Part shown: in pieces, positions 38,598 to 46,083 of the stretch
How positions within the stretch are numbered: the first letter of the stretch is position 1
Layout: the number at the start of each line of letters is the position of its first letter
DNA from: an uncultured Desulfovibrio sp.
Lineage (GTDB): Bacteria; Desulfobacterota; Desulfovibrionia; Desulfovibrionales; Desulfovibrionaceae
Assembly: GCA_900541395.1 (NCBI GenBank)
Contig: UQJT01000002.1
Coordinates: 62,001 to 126,000 of the forward strand
Length of the DNA stretch: 64,000 nucleotides
Direction: 5' to 3'
Notes under the pieces: model-generated
What the model saw: the letters and a program-made list of their open reading frames with translations, nothing else
The model's database searches: none
What the model was told of the DNA's origin: nothing
Made by a program: the position numbers and the translations under genes

Positions 38598-38653
38598 CGT
38601 CAAGCGGCGTTTTCGCTTGACGGAAATTTTTAACAAGGCTATTTTGCCAAAAA
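38598..38653 (+). promoter_or_regulatory. Promoter and operator-like site of the arsR operon
   Basis: TTGACG (38617-38622), a 17-bp spacer and TATTTT (38640-38645) form a good promoter. The -10 lies inside the sequence AAGGCTATTTTGCCAAAAA (38635-38653), which matches 15 of 19 positions of TTGGCTTATTTGCCAAAAA at 39011-39029, before the permease gene; both contain a GGC-N6-GCC dyad. The -35 is part of a 9-bp hairpin (38598-38606 with 38614-38622). The matched site in both leaders is the best candidate for ArsR binding. Confidence 0.6.
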
Positions 38654-38668
38654 ACCAAGGAATGAAGG

Positions 38669-38992
38669 ATGGAACGGCGTAAACGGTATATCGCGGCCCA
38701 GGCCCGTATTTTCAAGGCATTGGGACATCCCAGCCGTCTGCTCATGGTTGATGCCCTGCGCGAGGGTGAAAAATGCGTGTGCGAGCTTCAGGCTTTGGTG
38801 GGGGATGATATGTCCACCATCTCCAAGCACCTGGCCGTGTTGCGAGAGGCGGGCGTCGTATCTGCGGAAAAGCGAGGGACCAGCATCTATTACCGTCTGA
38901 CTCTGTGTTGTCTGGACACTTTTTTGCAGTGCACCGGAGAACTGGTGGAACGGCGCGCGCTCTCTCAGATGGAAATGCTGGACCAGGCGTAA
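38669..38992 (+). CDS. ArsR-family metalloregulator
   Basis: A 107-residue winged-helix repressor. The helix-turn-helix lies around STISKHLAVLREAGVVSAEKRG (about residues 50-72), and the metal-binding element KCVCEL has Cys36 and Cys38, close to the ELCVCDL motif of arsenic-sensing ArsR. A further LCCLDTFLQC near the C-terminus adds three Cys. Release of DNA on binding arsenite or a similar thiophilic metal is the expected mechanism. It starts a co-directional cluster with a permease and a thioredoxin-like protein, and likely controls itself and the permease through the paired sites at 38635 and 39011. Confidence 0.9.
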   Translation: MERRKRYIAAQARIFKALGHPSRLLMVDALREGEKCVCELQALVGDDMSTISKHLAVLREAGVVSAEKRGTSIYYRLTLCCLDTFLQCTGELVERRALSQMEMLDQA

Positions 38993-39010
38993 TTTTTTTT
39001 CGACTCTTTA

Positions 39011-39029
39011 TTGGCTTATTTGCCAAAAA
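39011..39029 (+). promoter_or_regulatory. Second operator-like site, before the permease gene
   Basis: This site shares GGCT, TTTGCCAAAAA and spacing with 38635-38653 and has a TTGGC/GCCAA dyad with a 6-bp centre. It lies 18 bp after the arsR stop and 23 bp before the permease start. It suggests direct control of the permease by the ArsR protein, in addition to read-through from the arsR promoter. Confidence 0.55.
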
Positions 39030-39051
39030 GACAAATAATGAGGATGAAGCC

Positions 39052-40200
39052 ATGTCTCCATGCCGCCCCGATCTAGCTGTGAAAGAGGCCGACGCTCCGC
39101 GCTCCGCACCGTATTGCGGGCAATGCTCAGCGTCACCGCGCGCGTCGGGCGTGAGCAAAGTACGGTATGCGGTTTTGGGCTTGAGCGCCTTTGCCCTGTG
39201 GGGAGCGGCCTATAGCGGGCTTGTCCCTTTTGCGCATTGGGTCGCTTTTGAACTGTTGGCCCTTGATGCTGCCGCTCCGGCGGGGGAGGCCGTTCGATTC
39301 TTTGTCTACGACACGGCCAAGATACTGTTGCTGCTGGTATTCATGGTCTACGTCGTCGGGTGGTTGCGGGCCGGGATGCGCGTCGAGCGGGTTCGGGACT
39401 ATCTGGCCGGGCGCGGGCGCGGTATCGGCTATGCGTTGGGGGCGGGGTTCGGGGCGGTTACGCCCTTTTGTTCCTGTTCCAGCATTCCCCTGTTTATGGG
39501 GTTCATCATGGCCCGTATTCCCTTGGGCGTCACTCTGGCATTTCTGATTACCTCGCCCCTGGTCAATGAAATCGCCGTAGTCCTGTTGTGGGGGCTGTTG
39601 GGCTGGAAGTTCACCCTGCTGTATGTGACGGTGGGCATCCTCGCGGGCATGGTCGGCGGGCTGCTCATGGATGCGCTGCATGCGGAACGCTGGTTGCAAC
39701 CCTTTGTCCTGGGGGCCGTGAGCGGCGAGCCCGCCCCGGTTTTGGCCGGAATGGGCGAAAGCCCCCGTCCGGGGCTGGAAGAACGGCACGCGTTCGCCTG
39801 GTCCGAAACCCGCGCCGTATTTCGCAGGGTCTGGCGTTGGGTGGTGCTGGGGGTGGGCCTGGGCGCGCTGCTGCATGGGTACGTGCCGCAGGAATGGCTG
39901 ACGGAGCATCTGGGAGCCGGTCAGTGGTGGTCGGTGCCGTTGGCCGTGGCCGTGGGCATTCCCCTGTATACCAATGTCACGGGGATTGTGCCGGTGATGG
40001 AAAGTCTGCTGCTCAAGGGGGTACCCCTGGGCACGACGTTGGCCTTCTGTATGAGTACCGTGGCGGCCAGTCTGCCGGAAGCGCTTATGCTCAAGCAGGT
40101 CATGCGCTGGAAGCTGTTGGGCGTTTTTCTGGGAATATTGTTGATTTTTTTTACGTTGACGGGTTGGCTGTTCAATATGTCGTTATTCCGTATAGGGTAA
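39052..40200 (+). CDS. COG0701-type permease (YraQ/ArsP-like)
   Basis: A 382-residue membrane protein with about eight to ten transmembrane helices. The family signature TPFCSCSSIPLFMGF (about residue 140) with adjacent cysteines is intact; LITSPLVNEIAVVLLWG follows, and the second half has AVGIPLYTNVTGIVPVM and STVAASLPEALMLKQV. Members include organoarsenical exporter ArsP and other permeases of this group linked to ArsR regulators and thioredoxins. The Cys-rich N-terminal stretch CGQC (about residue 22) is not part of the core. Substrate is inferred as arsenic or a related thiophilic compound, from the operon only. Confidence 0.85.
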   Translation: MSPCRPDLAVKEADAPRSAPYCGQCSASPRASGVSKVRYAVLGLSAFALWGAAYSGLVPFAHWVAFELLALDAAAPAGEAVRFFVYDTAKILLLLVFMVYVVGWLRAGMRVERVRDYLAGRGRGIGYALGAGFGAVTPFCSCSSIPLFMGFIMARIPLGVTLAFLITSPLVNEIAVVLLWGLLGWKFTLLYVTVGILAGMVGGLLMDALHAERWLQPFVLGAVSGEPAPVLAGMGESPRPGLEERHAFAWSETRAVFRRVWRWVVLGVGLGALLHGYVPQEWLTEHLGAGQWWSVPLAVAVGIPLYTNVTGIVPVMESLLLKGVPLGTTLAFCMSTVAASLPEALMLKQVMRWKLLGVFLGILLIFFTLTGWLFNMSLFRIG

Positions 40201-40227
40201 GAAAGTTTAGAATAAAAAGGGGGAACT

Positions 40228-40476
40228 ATGGTGATAAAGGTTCTCGGCCCCGGTTGCGCCAAATGCAAAGAGGCGGAAACCGTGGTTAAGGATGCCGTGC
40301 AGGCGGCGGGCGGCGTGGTTTCGATGGAAAAGATAACGGATTTTCGGGAGATAATGGCCCTCGGGGTTCTGTCCACGCCCGCCGTTGTGATCGACGGCAA
40401 AATCATGTGCTCCGGCCGTGTTCCCTCCCGGGGCGAGGTGTTGAACTGGATCGGCCCGGAGGCGGTTCCGGATTGA
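40228..40476 (+). CDS. Small thioredoxin-fold redox protein
   Basis: An 82-residue single-domain protein. MVIKVLGPGCAKCKEAET has a CxxC active site (Cys10, Cys13) at the end of the first strand, and VLSTPAVVIDGKIMCSGRVPS holds the cis-Pro. This is the compact thioredoxin-like family found beside ArsR and COG0701 permeases. It starts 27 bp after the permease, with GGGGGA 6 bp upstream. It may reduce the metal-binding cysteines or the substrate of the permease; this is inferred from context. Confidence 0.85.
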   Translation: MVIKVLGPGCAKCKEAETVVKDAVQAAGGVVSMEKITDFREIMALGVLSTPAVVIDGKIMCSGRVPSRGEVLNWIGPEAVPD

Positions 40477-40546
40477 AAAAACGGCCGCCCTTGGCAGCCG
40501 GAGCGGGCCGGGGTAAGGTGGACCTCACACCACTTCGGGAGGCGGC

Positions 40547-41359
40547 ATGATTCGGGCGGACCTGCATAACCACACCTGGTATTCCCACGGCGCGGCCACT
40601 ACTGTCGAGATGTTCGCGGCGGCGCAAAAAACGGACCTGGAGTGGTTCGGTTTTTCCGAGCATTCCCCGCTGCCCTCGGGGTATGCCTGCGGCCTGTACC
40701 GCCACGGCGATCTGAGCGGAGTGTTTCCGGAATACGCCCGTGAAGTTATGGAACTGCGGCGTACGGCCACGCGGCCCAAGGTGCTGTTCGGCATGGAACT
40801 GGACTGGATTCCGTCCCGGCGGGACTTCATGGAGACGCTGGTGGCCGCGTATCCCTTCGACTACGTCATCGGCGGCCTGCACTACCTGGGCCTGTTCAGC
40901 ATCGGTTCGGGCGACTGGAACGACGGCGAGACCGCCCGTTTTGCCCGCTATGACGCTTATTATGAAGAGATGGCGGACATGGCCGCCTCCGGGCTGGTGG
41001 ATGTAGTGGCTCATCCCGATTTTATCAAGCTGCATTCGTTCGACAGCTTCCACCGCTGGCTGAAAAAACCGGAAAGTCTGCGTCGGGTGGAACGCGCCCT
41101 GATGGCTATGGTCGACGCGGGCGTGGCTATGGAACTATCGTCCGCCGGGCTGCGTCGGGCCTATCGCGAAGCCCATCCCGCCCCCGCCATTCTGAAGCTG
41201 GCCGCCGCGGCGGGCGTAACCGTCACCTTTGGTTCGGATTCCCATGCCGCGGATACCATCGGGAGCGAGTTCCATGTCCTGGAGGCCGCCGCCCGTGCTC
41301 ACGGCTTCCACGAACATCTGATTTTCGATCGTCGTCGTCCCGTCGCCATATCCTTTTGA
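40547..41359 (+). CDS. PHP-domain phosphatase, histidinol-phosphatase-like
   Basis: A 270-residue PHP-family protein. DLHNHTWYSHG (about residues 5-15) gives the first metal ligands; FSEHSPL (about residue 38), MELDW, HP in VVAHPDF and GSDSHAAD near the C-terminus supply the rest. This is the set of the HisK-type histidinol phosphatase, last-but-one step of histidine synthesis, but relatives hydrolyse other phosphate esters. No his genes are adjacent, so the substrate is uncertain. GGGAGG lies 4 bp upstream of the ATG at 40547. Confidence 0.82.
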   Translation: MIRADLHNHTWYSHGAATTVEMFAAAQKTDLEWFGFSEHSPLPSGYACGLYRHGDLSGVFPEYAREVMELRRTATRPKVLFGMELDWIPSRRDFMETLVAAYPFDYVIGGLHYLGLFSIGSGDWNDGETARFARYDAYYEEMADMAASGLVDVVAHPDFIKLHSFDSFHRWLKKPESLRRVERALMAMVDAGVAMELSSAGLRRAYREAHPAPAILKLAAAAGVTVTFGSDSHAADTIGSEFHVLEAAARAHGFHEHLIFDRRRPVAISF

Positions 41360-41583
41360 ATGAGGCTGCTTTTTTCGGTTGGCTCTATCGCCGTATTTGA
41401 AACGGAAAAACGCCAGGTTAAGGCGCCGAAGGCGCAAGCGTAGCCGACGCTGGTCGAAGCCTGCCTTCGGCCCGTGTGGAACACGGGTCGCCTTTGGGGC
41501 AACATTGGTTAAAAAAAAAATCGATCGTGAACCGGCAGCCCTTCAGATAAGTCCCTCCGGAAAAAGCTCTTTGGAACGGGCTC
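41360..41583. other. Intergenic stretch before repeat copy B
   Basis: About 220 bp without a recognisable gene. It holds a hairpin CCCGTGT/ACACGGG at about 41470-41490, which may end the PHP gene transcript, and a run of ten A residues near 41510-41519. The last bases form GCTCTAGAGC with the left end of copy B. Confidence 0.4.
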
Positions 41584-41732
41584 TAGAGCGGTTTGCTGTT
41601 GAAAACGGCAACCGCTCCGGCGGCCGCGGGAGCGGCCGCCCGCGCCGAATGAGCCTGAAAACCACGCTTTTCAGGCGAAATGACGGCAGCGCCGCTTTTG
41701 AAATGGGACAATTTCAAAAGCAAAATGCTCTA
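41584..41732 (+). repeat. 149-bp TAGAGC four-hairpin element, copy B
   Basis: The same length and orientation as copies A and C, and only 2 bases different from copy C. Hairpin 1 is AGCGGTT(T)GC with GCAACCGCT, hairpin 2 GGCGGCCGC with GCGGCCGCC and a 4-nt loop, hairpin 3 GCCTGAAAA with TTTTCAGGC, and hairpin 4 as in copy A with one G for T in the tip. The element ends 73 bp before the SDR gene and is flanked on the left by GCTC, giving a 10-bp GCTCTAGAGC palindrome at its junction. Confidence 0.88.
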
Positions 41733-41805
41733 GGTCGAAAGCGCCTGATTATCGTGTCGTCTCGCCGCATCCTGGGGCACAGTAGAGGGCAGGAGACGAC
41801 GGCAT

Positions 41806-42630
41806 ATGAAAGCGTTTTACAAAGATCGATTTCAAAACAAGGTGATGCTGATCACCGGCGCGGCCCGGGGTATAGGCCGGGCCACGGCCCTGCGGGCCGC
41901 CCGTGAAGGAGCCCGTCTGGCCCTGGTGGACAAACGGGAGGTCGAGGGCCTGGAAACCCTGGCCGAGGTGCGCGCCGCCGGGGGCGAGGCCGTGTTCATG
42001 CAGCTCGACCTGTCCGTGGAGGAGAGCGCATCCCTTATGGTCCGGCAGACTGCGGCCCGTTTCGGCCGTTTGGATATTGCCGTGAATAACGCCGGGATGC
42101 GGGGCGATTTGCTTCCTGCTCATGAACTGACTCGGGAAGACATGGAACGCTGTCTGACCGACAATTTTCTCAGTGTTTTTTACGCCTGTAAATATGAGCT
42201 GCGTCAGTTCCTGCAGCAGGGCGACGGCGGAGTCATCGTCAACAACGGATCCATCGGCGGGCTGACCGGCTTGCCGGGCAATCCCGCCTACGTGGCGGCC
42301 AAGCACGCGGTCAACGGCCTGACCAAAAGCCTGGCCGTTGACTACGCCTCGCACGATATTCGCGTCAATTCGGTCAACCCGGCGGCCACGCACACCCCCA
42401 TGTTCGAGGAATCCGCCGTCCTGGCCCGCCGCCGTATGGAAGAGACCGCCCGTGAGGGTGTGGACCCCCGCATCGTGCCCCATGCCGGAACTCTCAAGCA
42501 CAAAACTCTGCTGGGCCGGGAACTGACAGCCGAGGAGCAGGCCGCCTCCATCCTTTTCCTCGCCTCGGACGATGCCTCTCATATGACCGGCTCCGTCGTG
42601 GCCACCGACGGCGGCTGGACGGCGTTTTAG
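41806..42630 (+). CDS. SDR-family oxidoreductase
   Basis: A 274-residue short-chain dehydrogenase/reductase. The cofactor motif TGAARGIG is at residues 17-24, NNAG at about 95, the catalytic Ser in NNGSIGG and the Tyr/Lys pair in AYVAAKH. Asp in LVDKRE (about residue 43) hints at NAD(H) preference. The C-terminal ASDDASHMTGSVVATDGGW is standard. The substrate is not known. The ATG at 41806 has GGAGA 9 bp upstream. The stop TAG at 42628 coincides with the first three bases of the element at 42628-42774. Flanked by repeats on both sides, the gene has the look of an accessory insertion. Confidence 0.9.
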   Translation: MKAFYKDRFQNKVMLITGAARGIGRATALRAAREGARLALVDKREVEGLETLAEVRAAGGEAVFMQLDLSVEESASLMVRQTAARFGRLDIAVNNAGMRGDLLPAHELTREDMERCLTDNFLSVFYACKYELRQFLQQGDGGVIVNNGSIGGLTGLPGNPAYVAAKHAVNGLTKSLAVDYASHDIRVNSVNPAATHTPMFEESAVLARRRMEETAREGVDPRIVPHAGTLKHKTLLGRELTAEEQAASILFLASDDASHMTGSVVATDGGWTAF

Positions 42631-42774
42631 AGCATTTTCGGCTTGAACATGTCTTCCGACAGCGGAGCGGGCGGTCGCCGCGAAGGCATAAGCGCCATTC
42701 CTTGGCGCTGTTGGGGGCTGAAGCGAGCGTGTCTCAAACTTTAAATTGTACAATGTTAAAGTTAATCTGCTCTA
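42628..42774 (+). repeat. Second TAGAGC element type, copy D
   Basis: A 147-bp segment that begins TAGAGC and ends GCTCTA, with its right part forming CTTTAAATTGTACAATGTTAAAG. The AAATTGTACAATGTT core is the counterpart of the fourth hairpin of copies A-C (AAATTGGACAATTT), but the interior differs. It is joined directly to copy C with overlapping ends. The element contributes the stop codon of the SDR gene. Confidence 0.7.
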
Positions 42775-42921
42775 GAGCGGTTTGCTGTTGAAAACGGCAA
42801 CCGCTCCGGCGGCCGCGGAAGCGGCCGCCCGCGCCGAATGAGCCTGAAAACCACGCTTTTCAGGCGAAATGACGGCAGCGCCGCTTTTGAAATTGGACAA
42901 TTTCAAAAGCAAAATGCTCTA
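42773..42921 (+). repeat. 149-bp TAGAGC four-hairpin element, copy C
   Basis: The cleanest copy: all four hairpins pair perfectly or nearly so. It is head-to-tail with element D and lies between the SDR and hydrogenase genes. The A, B and C copies are each exactly 149 bp. Confidence 0.88.
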
Positions 42922-42950
42922 GATAAAAGTGGGGCGCCGCCCCGCACCCC

Positions 42951-43244
42951 GCCGGGGAGCATAATGTTCCCCGGACCCCATTATAAAGCCGCGCGGGCTT
43001 TGAGACGCGATTGGCCGTCGATGACGGCAACCCGTTGCGTCTCAAGGCCCGCGCGGCTCGATAAAAAGTGCAGGAGGAATAATTCCCCTTGCTCAGCCTG
43101 ATGACAAACCCCGCTTTGCGGCGTTTGTGCCGTCAAGCCGCAAAGCGGCTTGACGAGAAGGCGCGAAAATCGCTCGTTTAACGGCGCGTCCAAACCGCGA
43201 CCTACTCGCAATTTTCGAGGCTGCCGACTTTATCGGCAGCCTCG
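42951..43244. terminator. Cluster of strong inverted repeats downstream of hysA
   Basis: Three inverted repeats lie between repeat copy C and the hysA stop. The largest is a 22-bp stem with one G-U pair (42987-43008 with 43037-43058) around a 28-nt loop that itself folds; on the minus strand it is followed by TTTATAAT. A perfect 12-bp stem with 5-nt loop (43216-43227 with 43233-43244) is closest to the hysA stop. A smaller one, CCGGGGA/TCCCCGG, is at about 42951-42973. They are likely terminators for the hysBA transcript. Confidence 0.55.
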
Positions 43245-43272
43245 GGGAAGGCGGAGCCTCCCCCTTCACGTT

Positions 43273-44775
43273 TCAGATGGTGTCGAGCTTGATTTCGGTG
43301 ACGGAATTGTCTTCAGCGTGCAGCACGTGCACGGCACAGCCCAGTCACGGGTCAAAGGCCCGGATGAGTCTACCGACGTTGACGGGGCTGCCTGTTTCGG
43401 GCACGGCCACGCCGATGAGAGCCTGTTCCACGGGACCGCGATTGCCCATGTCGTCGCGGGGGCAGCAGTTCCACAGAGTGGCGGGCAGAATCTGGTAATT
43501 GTCGATTTTGCCGCCCTTGATGCTGGTGTAGTGCAGGAGCGAACCACGGGGCGCTTCGGTAAAGGCGAAGCCTTCGCCTTCCTGGGGCACTTCAAAGCTG
43601 GTATAGGTGTCGCCGTCGGGCTCCACTTCGGTCAGCCACTGCTGCACGGCCTTGACCACCACGTAGGCTTCCTCGGCGCGGGCCAGATGGCGGCCCATGA
43701 TGGAGAACACGAAACGTTCGCCCAGGTCGCGGGTGGTATTGGCCGTAATGCCGAAGTATTCCTTGGCCAATTTTTTGCCCACCGGGGACAGTTCGGTATT
43801 GTTGACCCACATCCGGGCGTGGGGCCCCACTTCCATGGCGTGGCCGTCGTAACGGGGAGCCTTGGAAAAGCTGTAGGCGTCGGGCTTGTCCAGATCGACC
43901 ACGGTGTCGCCCTCGGTGAACAGGCGGCCGGTGGTGTCGTCGGCGAACCACGAGTATTTGACGTATTCCACCACCTTCATGGGATCGAAGGGATGGTCCT
44001 CGCCGTTGTAGTAGGCGCCGGGCATGAAAATATGCTCCAGCCCTTCGTCGTTGAGGGGGAATACGCCCATGCACAGAGCCGTGGCGTAGCCGGGCCCCAT
44101 GTCGCACAGGTCTTTATACTGCGAGGCCACCAGATACACGATGGGCAGATACTTTTCTTCCACAAAGGCGCGCACGCCCTCGAAGCGGGAAGCGTAATCC
44201 GCGATCTGTTCCTTGCTGGGCTTGGCCGCCGTGCCCCCGGCCAGAATGCCCTGGACATGGGGCATGCGGCCGCCGAACAGCGCCACCATTTCATGGCAGG
44301 TGCGGCGGACGTTGAGGGCTTCGAGATATTCGTCCACGCCCACCGCGTTGATCTTGGCGTCGAGACGCAGATCGGGGTTGGCGTAGCGCGGCACGAAGGG
44401 CGCGGCGTCCGGCCCCTGAATGAAGTCCTGCCCCGCCAGATGATAAAAGCTGAGGATATGGGACTGCAGGTAGTTGGCGCCCTGCATGAGATTGCGCGTA
44501 ATGCGGCCGTTGTGGGGCGGCCGGATATCGGCGGCCTTTTCCAGGGCCATGCTGGAGGCCAGAGCGTGCGACACCGGGCACACGCCGCAGATGCGCTGGG
44601 TGATCTGCGAGGCGTCGCGCGGGTCGCGGCCCTTGAGTATGGTCTCGAAGCCGCGGTACATGCCGCCGGTCAGGTGGGCGTCCACCACCTTGCCGCCTTC
44701 CACGACCACGGAGGCTTTGAGATGGCCCTCGATACGGGTGACCGGATCGATGGCGATGGTCATTTGCTGGGACAT
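43273..44775 (-). CDS. hysA: [NiFeSe] hydrogenase large subunit, selenocysteine-containing
   Basis: A 500-residue protein if the in-frame TGA at 43345-43347 is read as selenocysteine (residue 477). The usual stop would fall in the middle of the C-terminal nickel motif: the codons run AFDP, TGA, LGCAVH and continue 24 codons (Sec included) to the TGA at 43273. The pattern DP-U-xx-C-xx-H matches DPCxxCxxH with Sec in the first ligand position (Sec477, Cys480, His483). The N-terminal nickel motif RICGVCPVSH has Cys63 and Cys66. The last 17 residues after His483 are the normal peptide removed by the maturation protease. The subunit binds the Ni-Fe site that takes up or makes hydrogen. It lies 17 bp after hysB. 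The medial-cluster change in hysB supports the same type. Confidence 0.95.
43317..43333 (-). promoter_or_regulatory. Candidate bacterial SECIS hairpin in hysA mRNA
   Basis: On the minus strand, nucleotides 15-31 counted from the U of the UGA codon form CGUGCA, loop CGUGC, UGCACG, a perfect 6-bp stem. The apical loop contains GU at about 22 nt from the UGA, inside the distance window in which SelB is known to act. It is short and also part of the coding sequence, so it is a candidate only. Confidence 0.4.
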
Positions 44776-44792
44776 AACATTCCTCCGCTCAA

Positions 44793-45746
44793 TCAGCTTT
44801 CATAGAAGGGGGACTGGCCGTCCGGAAAATCGGGCTGAACGCAACCGATGCACACCGCATTTTCGATGCACCAGTTGACTTTGCCGTTCCAGCGCCGGGT
44901 GGGGGAGTCGCACATGGAGTTCGGCCCCTTGCAGCCCAGGTCGTAGCGGCAACCGTTTTTGTCGGTGATGACTTCGGCCATGGTGCCTTCGTCGAACAAA
45001 TAGAGGTAGGGACAATTTTCGTGGGTATTGGCGCCGTAGAAGGGGGTGGGGCGGCCGTCGTCGTCGAGCAGGGGCAACACCTCGGCCAGGCCGTCGGCGA
45101 GGCCCTTCTGCTTGATGAAGTCGAGCGCCACCAGCAGAGTGCCCACGATCCAGTCGGGATGGGGCGGACAGCCGGGAATATTGACTACCGGCGTCTGAAT
45201 GCCTGCGGACTGGAAGAAATCGCGCACGCCCATAGCTCCGGTCACTGAACCGTGAGCGGCCGGGATGCCGCCGTAAGCGGCGCAGGTGCCCACGGCCAGC
45301 ACGGCGGCGGCGTTAGGTCCCATTTCGCGCAAGGTGCCTTCCAGGGTGAGTTCCTTGTGATCGGCCTCGCCGATCACGCAGTACCGCCCGTCCTGCTCGA
45401 CGGGAACCGCGCCTTCGACCACCAGAAAGAACTGGCCCTGCTTTTCCCTGGCTACCCTTCTCATATAGTTGATGGCGGGTTCGCCTTCGTCGGCCATGAG
45501 GGTGGGGTGGAAGTCGAGGCTGATAATCTGAAGCAGCACGTCGGCAATGGCCGGATGGGTGCTGTTGAGCAGCGACACGGAGCACCCCGTGCAACCCTGT
45601 CCCTGCAGCCAGAAGACGGGGGGGCGTTCGCCCGTCAGGGTTTCGGCCAAAGCCTGCCGGACGGCGGGGTGGAACATGCGGGAAATCCCGTAGCCGGCCA
45701 CCGTGCCCGAACAGAGTTTGACAAAATCGCGCCTGGAGAGACTCAT
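44793..45746 (-). CDS. hysB: [NiFeSe] hydrogenase small subunit
   Basis: A 317-residue iron-sulfur subunit. The Tat signal SRRDFVKL (residues 4-11) sends it to the periplasm with the large subunit. The proximal cluster ligands are Cys52 and Cys55 in GQGCTGCS, with GTCAAYGG and GCPPHP. The distal cluster has HENC and CRYDLGCKGP. In the medial cluster region the sequence is NWCIENAVCIGCVQPDFPD, where [NiFe] enzymes have Pro in place of the first Cys; the extra Cys is the [NiFeSe] signature and implies a third [4Fe-4S] cluster. AAGGAGGCATC before the ATG is a near-perfect ribosome binding site. Confidence 0.95.
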   Translation of the reverse strand: MSLSRRDFVKLCSGTVAGYGISRMFHPAVRQALAETLTGERPPVFWLQGQGCTGCSVSLLNSTHPAIADVLLQIISLDFHPTLMADEGEPAINYMRRVAREKQGQFFLVVEGAVPVEQDGRYCVIGEADHKELTLEGTLREMGPNAAAVLAVGTCAAYGGIPAAHGSVTGAMGVRDFFQSAGIQTPVVNIPGCPPHPDWIVGTLLVALDFIKQKGLADGLAEVLPLLDDDGRPTPFYGANTHENCPYLYLFDEGTMAEVITDKNGCRYDLGCKGPNSMCDSPTRRWNGKVNWCIENAVCIGCVQPDFPDGQSPFYES

Positions 45747-45809
45747 GATGCCTCCTTCGAAAGAGGTATGGACCGCCCCGGCGTCGGCGTCGGGCAATCC
45801 TGGTAAGGG

Positions 45810-45855
45810 ATAACATTGCATATTACCCGGCCCGCGTGATTCCTGTCAATGTTAT
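45810..45855 (-). promoter_or_regulatory. hysBA promoter flanked by a 9-bp inverted repeat
   Basis: On the minus strand TTGACA (45849-45844), an 18-bp spacer and TAATAT (45825-45820) form a near-consensus promoter. A perfect inverted repeat, ATAACATTG at 45810-45818 and CAATGTTAT at 45847-45855, flanks it with 28 bp between the arms. One arm overlaps the -35 and the other lies near the predicted start of transcription. This arrangement suits a repressor or activator that spans the promoter. Confidence 0.55.
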
Positions 45856-45998
45856 ATCGCGCAGACCGGAATACGGGCGCTAAAAAGCGCAAATATCGGC
45901 GCGGGCGCCTGCCGCCGAGGATGGTGACGTTTCGATGAACGGGAAGTCGAAGGGAGGTGGCGCGGCCGGGCTCGCCGCGATTTTCTCCGGCGCGGCTG

Positions 45999-46027
45999 TT
46001 GACAGATCGATATGCTATTGGTAATTT
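45999..46027 (+). promoter_or_regulatory. perR promoter
   Basis: TTGACA (45999-46004), a 17-bp spacer and TAATTT (46022-46027) lie 57 bp before the perR start, in the 337-bp region shared with the divergent hys promoter. No clear PerR-box palindrome is recognised. The rest of the gap (45856-45998) is GC-rich with nothing obvious. Confidence 0.5.
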
Positions 46028-46083
46028 TTACTGAAAGGAAATGTCCATACCGGACTGTCCGCCGTTGTCATCAGGAGTTCTCC

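Noticed and set aside
38598-38622. Hairpin before arsR as a simple terminator
   Set aside because: No gene on the plus strand is upstream, and the right arm doubles as the -35 of the arsR promoter, so a regulatory role fits better.
41649-41906. Short frames beginning MSLKTTLFRRNDG in copies A-C of the repeat
   Set aside because: They occur because the repeat itself is conserved; they lack ribosome binding sites and the copies run into different flanks.
43345-43347. hysA UGA as a sequencing error or pseudogene stop
   Set aside because: The frame continues with all motif residues and ends at a natural stop 24 codons later; the hysB medial Cys independently indicates the [NiFeSe] type.
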